A DNA stretch of 5,282 bases from an uncultured Cryomorphaceae bacterium. Its GTDB lineage: Bacteria > Bacteroidota > Bacteroidia > Flavobacteriales > Schleiferiaceae. The position numbers and the translations under genes are program-made. Each line of letters starts with the position of its first letter. Position 1 is the first letter of the stretch. The stretch covers positions 1-5,282 of the forward strand of contig CAJWXO010000081.1 in NCBI GenBank assembly GCA_913049755.1, given 5' to 3'. The notes beneath the pieces were generated by a model, which searched no databases, was not told the origin of the DNA, and was given only the letters and a program-made list of their open reading frames with translations. Positions 1-5,282 of this stretch are shown piece by piece.

Positions 1-1490
1 TTGAATTTTTTAACTCTATATGGCTCTGCCAAAAAATTAAATACACGAATTATATCCTTAGTGATTTTTTTACTCGAAGTCATTAAATAATAGTCCGTAT
101 ATGTCTTTGCTGAAATTTCATTAAAATTACCCGTTCCGATAACGCTAAATAATTCAATTTTATTTTCAAAAACTCGCTCGATACAAATAAGTTTACTATG
201 AACTTTCAATCCCTCTACTCCAGTTTGAACCAGTATACCTTCTTTTCTCATTTTTTCGAGATAATGAATGTTTTTCTTCTCATCAAAACGAGCTTGCAAT
301 TCAATAACAACATTAACGATCTTTCCATTCTTGGCAGCATTTATTAAAGCCGATACAACTTTTGATTGATTTGCTAGGCGATACAGAGTGATATAAATCC
401 TTTTGACTTTTGGGTCCATTGCAACTTCCCGCAAAAACCTTATCAAATAAGAAAAAGTATGATACGGTGTGAAAAGAAGAACATCTTTGTCGCGAATAAC
501 ATTTAATATACTACGATCTAGATCTAGATCCGGATGTGATTTAGGCTCGAGCTTGATATATTCCAGCTCAGCTCCTCCAATGTTTGGAAAATTAATCAGA
601 TCTTTTTTATTGTGATATCTACCTCCAGGATACATAGAGTCATTTGCAGACAGTCCTATTTGATCTGTCAACTCCTTTAAATTTTGGCTTTTTATAGATC
701 GATCAAATGATATACGAACCGGATCACCTTCTAATCTATCTTCTAATCCCATCCTGACACGATCAAGAATTGTTTTCTTCGAAATATCGTGCTGATCAAT
801 ATCTAATTCAGAATCTCTAGATATTTTAAAGCTATGAGCCTCAATATCATCAGTTGGAAAAATAAAATATGCATATCTCAAATTATAGCGAAGAACATCA
901 TCTATGTACATGATGTAACTTTTTCCATATTTAGGTAAAACAATAAACCGACCATGTAATTCAGTCGGAATCTCAATTATCGAACGGATTTGATCCCCCT
1001 TTTTACATTTGAGACGAATAGAAAGATAAATAGATTCATCATTAAGTTCAGGAAAAGGAAGATTTTGGTCTAAAACCATTGTGAAGACAGATGGGGAAAT
1101 TTTCTCGATATAAAATTTTCGTATAAAATCTTTTTGACCGTCAGTTAACTCTATTTCTGTAATTAGTTTTATCCCAATTTCATCTAATGAAGACATTAGT
1201 TCTGAATATGTGCTCTCAACTTCTTTGTTTTGCTCAGTAATTACCTCTTGAATTCTATTTAATAGAATTTCAGGCTCCCAATCACCCAATTGTCTTTTGA
1301 TTTTTTTAATATTAGAAAGTTTTGATGATCTCTGGATACTAGCGACACGAACACGAAAAAATTCATCTAAATTTTTTGAAAAAATACCTAGAAATCTAAC
1401 TCTTTCAATTATTGGGTTGTTTACATCCTGAGCTTCTTGAAGAACACGAGAGTTAAATTGCAACCAGCTTAAGTCACGATTATTATACAT
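1..1490 (-). CDS. ppk1: Polyphosphate kinase 1 (PPK1), C-terminus cut off by window edge
   Basis: Transfers the gamma-phosphate of ATP to growing inorganic polyphosphate, reversibly, through a phospho-histidine; a cytoplasmic or membrane-associated enzyme. My reading of the minus strand gives 496 uninterrupted codons of an expected 690-700. The start is NNRDLSWLQFNSRVLQEA, the typical PPK1 N-terminus, with the nucleotide-contacting Asn at N40 in FSKNLDEFF. The head domain contains PGGRYHNKKDL. The first phospholipase-D-like domain contains R371 (TLYRLA), R401 (ELQARFDE), the phospho-acceptor-type His H431 (KVHSKL) and GTGNFNE at 452-458. Relative to E. coli R375, R405 and H435 (recalled numbers) the offset is a constant 4, so the active site is intact as far as seen. 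The second C-terminal domain lies beyond base 1. The ATG at 1490 is the only plausible start because an in-frame TGA sits at 1502-1500. There is no Shine-Dalgarno sequence. It lies 127 bases downstream of mazG, probably as a separate unit. Confidence 0.95.
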   Translation of the reverse strand, partial: MYNNRDLSWLQFNSRVLQEAQDVNNPIIERVRFLGIFSKNLDEFFRVRVASIQRSSKLSNIKKIKRQLGDWEPEILLNRIQEVITEQNKEVESTYSELMSSLDEIGIKLITEIELTDGQKDFIRKFYIEKISPSVFTMVLDQNLPFPELNDESIYLSIRLKCKKGDQIRSIIEIPTELHGRFIVLPKYGKSYIMYIDDVLRYNLRYAYFIFPTDDIEAHSFKISRDSELDIDQHDISKKTILDRVRMGLEDRLEGDPVRISFDRSIKSQNLKELTDQIGLSANDSMYPGGRYHNKKDLINFPNIGGAELEYIKLEPKSHPDLDLDRSILNVIRDKDVLLFTPYHTFSYLIRFLREVAMDPKVKRIYITLYRLANQSKVVSALINAAKNGKIVNVVIELQARFDEKKNIHYLEKMRKEGILVQTGVEGLKVHSKLICIERVFENKIELFSVIGTGNFNEISAKTYTDYYLMTSSKKITKDIIRVFNFLAEPYRVKKF

Positions 1491-1536
1491 GATTAAACAT
1501 CATATTTCAAGAACTATTGGGAGACTATTTATAAAC

Positions 1537-1565
1537 AAAATAAAAAATATAAAGTGACTACTTTA
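1537..1565 (-). terminator. Possible weak terminator after mazG
   Basis: On the minus strand, TAAAGT and ACTTTA (1565-1560 and 1555-1550) can form a 6-bp stem with loop AGTC, followed by a T-rich run TATTTTTTATTTT (1549-1537). The stem has a single G-C pair, so it is much weaker than a standard intrinsic terminator. It is the only hairpin plus T-tract in the mazG-ppk1 gap, which is why it is listed. Confidence 0.3.
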
Positions 1566-1617
1566 AAATGGCAGTAAGATGAATTTACATATTCATTAGT
1601 AGAAAAAAGAAAAGAAA

Positions 1618-2391
1618 TTATGAATATATTTTCTTTGCCTTATCCCATAGGTCATTCCACTCCTCGATCTCAACTCCGATTGGACTCTTTTTCTTTTCAG
1701 CTAAAATTTCTTCCATTTTCTGAAATCTTTTCAAAAATTTGGCATTACTAAGAGATAATGCTTGTTCAGGATCCAATCCTTTATGTTTGGCATAATTCAC
1801 CAAGGAAAATAGAACATCACCCAACTCCATTAGTTCATTATCTCTACTGCTTGGATTCCGCAGCTCTTTTAACTCTTCTTCAACTTTTACCCATACAGAT
1901 TCCGCATCTGGCCAATCAAAGCCAACACCCTGAACTTTCTCTTGAATTCTGTATGCTTTAACCAAAGCCGGAAGTGATTTTGGAACACCCTCTAAAACAG
2001 ATTTCCCTTTACCACCTTTTTCTTGTATTTTGATTGCCTCCCAATTCTCTTTAACTTTTTCTACAGAATCTGCTTCTATATGACCATATACATGAGGGTG
2101 CCTATGAATTAATTTCTCGCAAATTCCATTTAAAACATCTGAGACAGTAAAATGATTATTTTCTGATGCTATTTTACTGTAGAAAACCAAATGCAAAAAT
2201 AAATCACCTAACTCTCCTTTAAGTTGAACCCAATCACTAGCATCTATAGCGTCTACTAACTCATACGTTTCTTCGATAGTCAGTTTTCTCAGTTTGTCAA
2301 TAGTTTGCTCTCGATCCCACGGACATTTCTCCCTCAAATCATCCATAATCGTCAATAGTCGATCGAAAGATTCAAGATCTTCAGCTCTCAT
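1618..2391 (-). CDS. mazG: MazG nucleoside triphosphate pyrophosphohydrolase
   Basis: Hydrolyses NTPs/dNTPs to NMP plus pyrophosphate, a cytoplasmic house-cleaning activity that in E. coli also modulates (p)ppGpp-linked stress. The protein has two tandem MazG domains, the full bacterial form. In numbering from the ATG at 2391 (257 aa), domain one has the metal-binding pattern E40-E41-x2-E44 with E60-x2-D63 (IEETYE, then GELGD). It is preceded by LREKCPWD and followed by the family signature HRHPHVYG at 96-103. Domain two has EEELKE (E171-E173, E176) and MELGD (E189, D192). All expected acidic residues are present. An in-frame ATG at 2415 would add eight residues (265 aa), and one at 2397 would add two. 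I prefer 2391 because its N-terminus fits the family start (M, about seven residues, then SFDRLLTIMD) and an AAGAAG stretch lies just upstream. It overlaps the end of the DUF5606 gene (TGA at 2383-2381), implying translational coupling. Confidence 0.94.
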   Translation of the reverse strand: MRAEDLESFDRLLTIMDDLREKCPWDREQTIDKLRKLTIEETYELVDAIDASDWVQLKGELGDLFLHLVFYSKIASENNHFTVSDVLNGICEKLIHRHPHVYGHIEADSVEKVKENWEAIKIQEKGGKGKSVLEGVPKSLPALVKAYRIQEKVQGVGFDWPDAESVWVKVEEELKELRNPSSRDNELMELGDVLFSLVNYAKHKGLDPEQALSLSNAKFLKRFQKMEEILAEKKKSPIGVEIEEWNDLWDKAKKIYS

Positions 2392-2824
2392 TGCCATCTT
2401 CTTTAACATTCTCATTCAATTTATCCGAATCTTTTGACTCAATTATGAAAAATCCATATCCACAGAGCATGTTATACCAATTGAAAAATTTCTTCATGTC
2501 ACTTATATAAACTCTGTCTTCATCATAATTAGGAACATATTGAGCAAAAGCTTGCATAATTTTATCATTTTTAGCCTTGTGAGAGACTGATTTCTCCCCA
2601 CCCAGGGAGCGCTCCATATTTTCATAGAGTTCTTTTAAAGGCTTCTCTCCATCTTGACAATACATTGCGATTTCATCTAGTGCATGAACCTGTTGCTGAG
2701 CTGAAATTGTAAATCTTTTTTTGTCGTTCAAAGATTCTACAAGAATGCCTGTTCTAGTTTGAGCAATTAAATTAAAAAGGCCTTGGCGTCCGCTAATCGC
2801 TAAAATATTTTTTAAAGGTTTCAT
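2381..2824 (-). CDS. DUF5606 family protein of unknown function
   Basis: I recognise this 147-aa protein as the DUF5606 family, small cytoplasmic proteins known to me only from Bacteroidota and without an established function. The N-terminal half (about 3-55) is a compact beta-rich module opening KNILAISGRQGLFNLIAQ and containing VESLNDKKRF at 29-38, both family hallmarks. A hydrophilic linker around 72-88 (GGEKSVSHKAKND) leads to a second conserved module at about 88-125 with PNYDEDRVYISDMKK and FNWYNML. The last 18 residues (ESKDSDKLNENVKEDGNE) are charged and probably disordered. They are encoded over the start of mazG. There is no signal peptide, transmembrane segment or catalytic motif. 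It sits 10 bases after the lipoprotein gene with an A-rich leader (AAAAAACAAACA) instead of a Shine-Dalgarno sequence. Its position between def/lipoprotein and mazG suggests co-expression but does not reveal its role. Confidence 0.88.
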   Translation of the reverse strand: MKPLKNILAISGRQGLFNLIAQTRTGILVESLNDKKRFTISAQQQVHALDEIAMYCQDGEKPLKELYENMERSLGGEKSVSHKAKNDKIMQAFAQYVPNYDEDRVYISDMKKFFNWYNMLCGYGFFIIESKDSDKLNENVKEDGNES

Positions 2825-2834
2825 TGTTTGTTTT

Positions 2835-3326
2835 TTAAGGAGTTTGTTGCCATTTGTGGATTTTTTCTAAAAGAGAAGAATCTTCACCGAAAATTAACAT
2901 TTCGCGATATTCAGAACCTCTCTTAGCATAGTTCGTTTCAGGGTAAGTATCTATTAAAATACCTAGGGTTTTAATAGCTCGAGGATAATCAGCCAATTCC
3001 TCTCCAAAAACAATTGCTGAGGTAAAAAGAGACAATGGCGCCTCAGGTCGGTTCGGAAGAGAATCATATATAGCCATGTAATTACGAATAGCAAACAAAG
3101 CCCTTCCGGGAATTTGCGCCTGATAGTCTCCTGACGCAAGCATATACCTAACCCATAAGGAGTCATTCATGGAAGAGGATGCCGCCGATTCAAGAATAAT
3201 TAAATTTTCCTTAAAATTTAAGGTATCCGAAGATGTTGAAATTATTTTTTCCGATTTTGAATGAGATTTTTGGCAATTTGAAAAAGCCAATACGATAAGA
3301 AAAAGAAAAAATTTATACTTAATCAT
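2835..3326 (-). CDS. Small predicted lipoprotein with TPR-like helical repeat
   Basis: This 163-aa protein has a lipoprotein-type N-terminus: MIKYK, then a hydrophobic core at 6-16 (FFLFLIVLAFS) and Cys18 in FSNC. The lipobox is non-canonical at -3 and -1 but acceptable for Bacteroidota. A Ser/Lys-rich linker (19-35) follows, so the mature protein would be tethered to a membrane facing the periplasm. The remainder is helical. The stretch at about 96-130 (APLSLFTSAIVFGEELADY, then PRAIKTLGILIDTYPE) matches a tetratricopeptide-like unit, with ALFAIRNYMAIYDSLP at 76-91 as a likely preceding degenerate unit, reminiscent of YbgF/BamD-like proteins. No catalytic residues are evident, and a scaffolding or envelope-assembly role is only inference. 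Its ATG overlaps the def stop in an ATGA (3326-3323), so its translation is probably coupled to def. I cannot give it a gene name. Confidence 0.85.
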   Translation of the reverse strand: MIKYKFFLFLIVLAFSNCQKSHSKSEKIISTSSDTLNFKENLIILESAASSSMNDSLWVRYMLASGDYQAQIPGRALFAIRNYMAIYDSLPNRPEAPLSLFTSAIVFGEELADYPRAIKTLGILIDTYPETNYAKRGSEYREMLIFGEDSSLLEKIHKWQQTP

Positions 3327-3895
3327 TTGACATTAAATTTCATCTTATAAATCGTATCAACTTTTCCAGCTGAAACATTCTTTAGACGCCCCTGGAGCAT
3401 ACGCCGTTTCAAGGGCGTCATTCGATCAGGAAATAGAATTCCTTCAATATGATCATATTCATGCTGAAAAATTCTTGCAGACAAACCACTCAGTTGCTCT
3501 TCTATCCAATCACCATTAGTATTTTGACTACGAATCTTAATATCTCTCAATCGAGATATTTTTTCATGGATTCCTGGAATACTTAGGCAACCCTCTTCAT
3601 AAGACCATAATTCTCCTATCTCTTCAATAATCACAGGATTAATAAAGGCACGTTTAAACTCTTTCAAAAAAATAGATTCCTCCTCTTCTACGTCTTCTGC
3701 AAAAGGAGAAGCGTCAACAACAAAAACACGACTTGACAATCCGATTTGCGGCGCAGCAAGACCAACTCCTTTTGATGCATACATTGTTTCATACATATCA
3801 TCAATCAATGTTTTTGTTTTCGCCGAACTGGGGTCAACTTCTTGAGCCGCCCTTTTTAAAACGGGGGAGCCATATGCTACAATGGGGTATACCAT
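3323..3895 (-). CDS. def: Peptide deformylase
   Basis: Removes the formyl group from the N-terminal Met of nascent proteins at the ribosome exit; an Fe2+/Zn2+ metalloenzyme. All three signature motifs are present in the 190-aa product: GVGLAAPQIG (43-52), EGCLSIPG (101-108, metal ligand C103) and QHEYDH (144-149, metal ligands H145 and H149, catalytic E146). The N-terminus MVYPIVAYGSPVLKR is that of the family, so the ATG at 3895 is well supported. An acidic insertion between motifs one and two (about 65-75, EDVEEEES) fits the insertion seen in Bacteroidota enzymes. The C-terminus after the HExxH helix is standard. It is the first gene of the minus-strand operon. The predicted mRNA leader is about 10 bases, A/T-rich (AAATAATAACT) and without a Shine-Dalgarno sequence. 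Confidence 0.97.
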   Translation of the reverse strand: MVYPIVAYGSPVLKRAAQEVDPSSAKTKTLIDDMYETMYASKGVGLAAPQIGLSSRVFVVDASPFAEDVEEEESIFLKEFKRAFINPVIIEEIGELWSYEEGCLSIPGIHEKISRLRDIKIRSQNTNGDWIEEQLSGLSARIFQHEYDHIEGILFPDRMTPLKRRMLQGRLKNVSAGKVDTIYKMKFNVK

Positions 3896-3910
3896 AGTTA
3901 TTATTTACCG

Positions 3911-3918
3911 CAAAGATA
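3911..3918 (-). promoter_or_regulatory. Predicted sigma-A promoter (-7 box) for the def operon
   Basis: The minus strand reads TATCTTTG here, a perfect match to the Bacteroidota -7 consensus TAnnTTTG, 15 bases before the def ATG. Transcription would begin about 4-6 bases downstream, giving a leader of roughly 10 bases. The best -33 candidate is ATG at 3940-3938 (one mismatch to TTG, spacer 19), so the upstream element is weak. It overlaps the opposing ruvX promoter. Confidence 0.6.
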
Positions 3919-3929
3919 CAGCCCTTAAC

Positions 3930-3937
3930 TACCTTTG
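3930..3937 (+). promoter_or_regulatory. Predicted sigma-A promoter (-7 box) for the ruvX-dapD-cca operon
   Basis: TACCTTTG is a perfect match to the Bacteroidota -7 consensus TAnnTTTG. It ends only 5 bases before the ruvX ATG at 3943, so the usual start point falls at about 3941-3943 and the message would be leaderless or nearly so. The -33 TTG is not well matched; the nearest is TTA at 3905-3907 with a 22-base spacer. Confidence 0.55.
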
Positions 3938-3942
3938 CATTA

Positions 3943-4362
3943 ATGGGAATCTGGCTAGGATTAGATGTAGGGGGAAAACGAACAGGAATTGCTGAATCTG
4001 ACGAACAAAGTCTGATGGCCTTTCCCGGACAAACAATATCAACTAGTGAGCTATTAAATCACTTAAAATCAACTTATTCGCGGGATAACTTAAATGGAGT
4101 AATTATCGGGGAACCGAAACGATTAGATGGAAGCGAGACCCATGGAACTGCGTATGCAAAAATGATTCATAATAAAATACAGAAGTTGTGGCCTGATATT
4201 ATTATCCATTGGATCGATGAGCGCTTTACCTCAAAAATAGCAGCACAAGCTGCAAATATATCGGGCGCAAAATCTAGAGTAAAAAAAAATAAATCAATGC
4301 TTGATTCAGCGTCAGCATGTATAATACTAGATAGCTTCCTGACTCAAAACAAATTGAAATGA
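3943..4362 (+). CDS. ruvX: RuvX/YqgF family Holliday-junction resolvase-like RNase
   Basis: An RNase-H-fold nuclease of the YqgF family. In E. coli the family member is essential and acts in 5' maturation of 16S rRNA; it is also annotated as a putative Holliday-junction resolvase, and the sequence cannot separate the two roles. The 139-aa length is typical. The acidic active-site set is complete: D8 in LGLDVGGKRTGIA, E57 in VIIGEPKRLDGSE, D92-E93 in HWIDERFTS and D121 in KKNKSMLDSASACIIL. The basic KSRVKKNK stretch (110-117) before the last Asp is also a family feature. The ATG at 3943 gives the canonical short N-terminus (MGIWLGLDVGG), with no Shine-Dalgarno sequence. It is first in the plus-strand operon, and its TGA overlaps the dapD ATG by 4 bases. 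Confidence 0.95.
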   Translation: MGIWLGLDVGGKRTGIAESDEQSLMAFPGQTISTSELLNHLKSTYSRDNLNGVIIGEPKRLDGSETHGTAYAKMIHNKIQKLWPDIIIHWIDERFTSKIAAQAANISGAKSRVKKNKSMLDSASACIILDSFLTQNKLK

Positions 4363-5174
4363 AGAAATTGAAAGAACAAATTGAAAATGCTTGGAACAAC
4401 AGAGAATTGCTCAAATCTCAAAAAACAATAGATGCAATAAATATGGTGATCGACCAACTTGATTCTGGAAATCTTCGTGTTTCTGAGCCTAGAGGAAATT
4501 CTTGGTTTCTCAACGAGTGGATAAAAAAAGCCGTTATTATGTATTTTCCAACACGAGAATCAGAAACCTTAATTGCTGGACCAATGGAATTTCATGATAA
4601 ATTGAAATTAAAAACGGATTATGCTAAAAAAGGAATCCGAGTAGTTCCTCATGCTGTAGCTAGGTATGGTTCGTTTATCGATCGTGATGTCATTCTAATG
4701 CCATCCTATGTCAACATTGGGGCTTATGTAGGAAGCAGAACAATGATTGACACATGGGCAACCATTGGGTCATGTGCCCAAATAGGAAGTGATGTCCACA
4801 TAAGCGGAGGGGTAGGTGTTGGAGGGGTTCTAGAACCACTGCAAGCTTCTCCTGTAGTAATAGAGGATGGGGCATTTATAGGTTCAAGATGCATCATAGT
4901 TGAAGGAGTTCATATAGGGAAAGAGGCTGTTCTTGGTGCAAATGTTGTTTTAACTTCCAGTACAAAAATTCTTGATGTAAGTGGAGAAAAATCAATAGAA
5001 TTTAAAGGTGAAATACCTCCGAGAAGTGTTGTAATACCGGGTAGTAGAACAAAAAACTTCCCAGCAGGAGAGTTTCAAGTCCCTTGTGCCTTAATAATTG
5101 GGAAACGTAAAAAAAGTACAGATTTAAAAACCTCATTAAATGATGCACTGCGTAATTTTAGCATGGCAATTTAA
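4359..5174 (+). CDS. dapD: Tetrahydrodipicolinate N-succinyltransferase (DapD)
   Basis: Acylates tetrahydrodipicolinate, normally with succinyl-CoA, in the diaminopimelate/lysine pathway that feeds peptidoglycan and protein synthesis; a cytoplasmic trimer. The 271-aa length matches the family. An alpha-helical N-terminal domain (about 1-95, with WFLNEWIKKAVIMYF) is followed by a left-handed beta-helix of hexapeptide repeats from about 96 to 235. Hallmarks are MPSYVNIGAYVGS (114-126), MIDTWATIGSCAQIG (129-143, conserved D131) and HISGGVGVGGVLEP (147-160). The C-terminal strand PCALIIGKRKK is typical. Aligned to E. coli DapD from memory, D131 matches D141, but I179 stands where E189 is found. 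Acyl donor preference (succinyl versus acetyl) is not settled by sequence alone. The start codon lies in an ATGA overlap with ruvX, so translation is likely coupled. No later pathway genes are in the window. Confidence 0.95.
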   Translation: MKKLKEQIENAWNNRELLKSQKTIDAINMVIDQLDSGNLRVSEPRGNSWFLNEWIKKAVIMYFPTRESETLIAGPMEFHDKLKLKTDYAKKGIRVVPHAVARYGSFIDRDVILMPSYVNIGAYVGSRTMIDTWATIGSCAQIGSDVHISGGVGVGGVLEPLQASPVVIEDGAFIGSRCIIVEGVHIGKEAVLGANVVLTSSTKILDVSGEKSIEFKGEIPPRSVVIPGSRTKNFPAGEFQVPCALIIGKRKKSTDLKTSLNDALRNFSMAI

Positions 5175-5183
5175 TTTCTCACT

Positions 5184-5282
5184 ATGGACGCCCTAAATCA
5201 AAATATTTTTAAGACCATAGGATCTATTTCTGATAAAATGAATACCAGTTGCTTTGTCGTTGGCGGATGGGTTCGAGATCAG
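5184..5282 (+). CDS. CCA tRNA nucleotidyltransferase / poly(A) polymerase family, N-terminus only
   Basis: Only 33 codons are present before the right edge. They read MDALNQNIFKTIGSISDKMN, then TSCFVVGGWVRDQ. The stretch CFVVGGWVRD (23-32) is the start of the class II nucleotidyltransferase head domain: a GG-x-VRD motif used to bind the incoming nucleotide, preceding the catalytic DxD pair that lies outside the window. The family adds or repairs the 3' CCA of tRNAs; in Bacteroidota the single copy usually carries a C-terminal HD domain, which cannot be checked here. The ATG is 9 bases after the dapD stop with no Shine-Dalgarno sequence, placing it third in the ruvX-dapD operon. The truncation is due to the window edge, not a broken gene. 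Confidence 0.88.
   Translation, partial: MDALNQNIFKTIGSISDKMNTSCFVVGGWVRDQ

Noticed and set aside
515..530. GATCTA tandem repeat as a repeat element or protein-binding palindrome
   Set aside because: It is in frame within ppk1 and encodes a Asp-Leu-Asp-Leu-Asp run at a region where the family has acidic residues; listed only as part of the GATC cluster.
1536..1549. Promoter-like sequences for ppk1 on the minus strand (TTATTTTG, TATATTTT)
   Set aside because: Each has one mismatch to TAnnTTTG, neither has a well-placed TTG upstream, and both lie in a T-rich run where such matches are expected by chance.
1579..1596. ATGAAT/ATTCAT inverted repeat in the mazG-ppk1 gap
   Set aside because: It is an AT-only-like 6-bp stem without a following T-tract, so it does not support a terminator or an operator call.
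1758..1961. A 67-codon plus-strand open frame
   Set aside because: It lies fully inside mazG on the opposite strand, shows no family features, and mazG is unambiguous.
2963..3166. A 67-codon minus-strand open frame in another phase
   Set aside because: It is nested inside the lipoprotein gene in a shifted frame and has no recognisable domain or upstream start context.
1..5282. Mobile element, defence system, CRISPR array or biosynthetic cluster
   Set aside because: All genes are recognisable core or conserved Bacteroidota genes in tight operons, with no direct repeats, integrase, transposase or tRNA attachment site.

Overview
This AT-rich window (roughly two thirds A+T by eye) looks like an ordinary chromosomal housekeeping region of a Bacteroidota bacterium. 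Three things point there. The promoter boxes between the two divergent operons match TAnnTTTG, the Bacteroidota sigma-A -7 element. Starts lack Shine-Dalgarno sequences. One gene belongs to a family (DUF5606) that I know only from Bacteroidota. I see no rRNA, tRNA, insertion sequence, phage gene, CRISPR array or horizontal-transfer signature.

Layout. On the minus strand, reading right to left from 3895, lie def (peptide deformylase), a small TPR-like lipoprotein, a DUF5606 protein and mazG (NTP pyrophosphohydrolase). They are joined by overlaps or by a 10-base gap, so they form one operon. After a 127-base gap comes ppk1 (polyphosphate kinase) on the same strand. Its C-terminal part runs off the left edge of the window. 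On the plus strand, starting at 3943, lie ruvX/yqgF, dapD and the first 33 codons of a CCA-adding/poly(A)-polymerase-type tRNA nucleotidyltransferase, again with a 4-base overlap and a 9-base gap. The two operons diverge from a 47-base spacer.

How the genes fit together. The products are general growth functions. Def removes the N-formyl group from nascent proteins, RuvX matures 16S rRNA and/or resolves junctions, and the CCA enzyme completes tRNA 3' ends. DapD makes diaminopimelate/lysine precursors for the cell wall. MazG removes unwanted NTPs, and PPK1 stores phosphate as polyphosphate. The lipoprotein and the DUF5606 protein have no assigned role.

Most notable points. The 47-base spacer carries two perfect, oppositely oriented TAnnTTTG boxes whose polymerase footprints must overlap, and one of them would start the ruvX mRNA almost exactly on its ATG. 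DapD has Ile where the enterobacterial/mycobacterial enzyme has a proposed catalytic Glu. I found no convincing new multi-gene system here.
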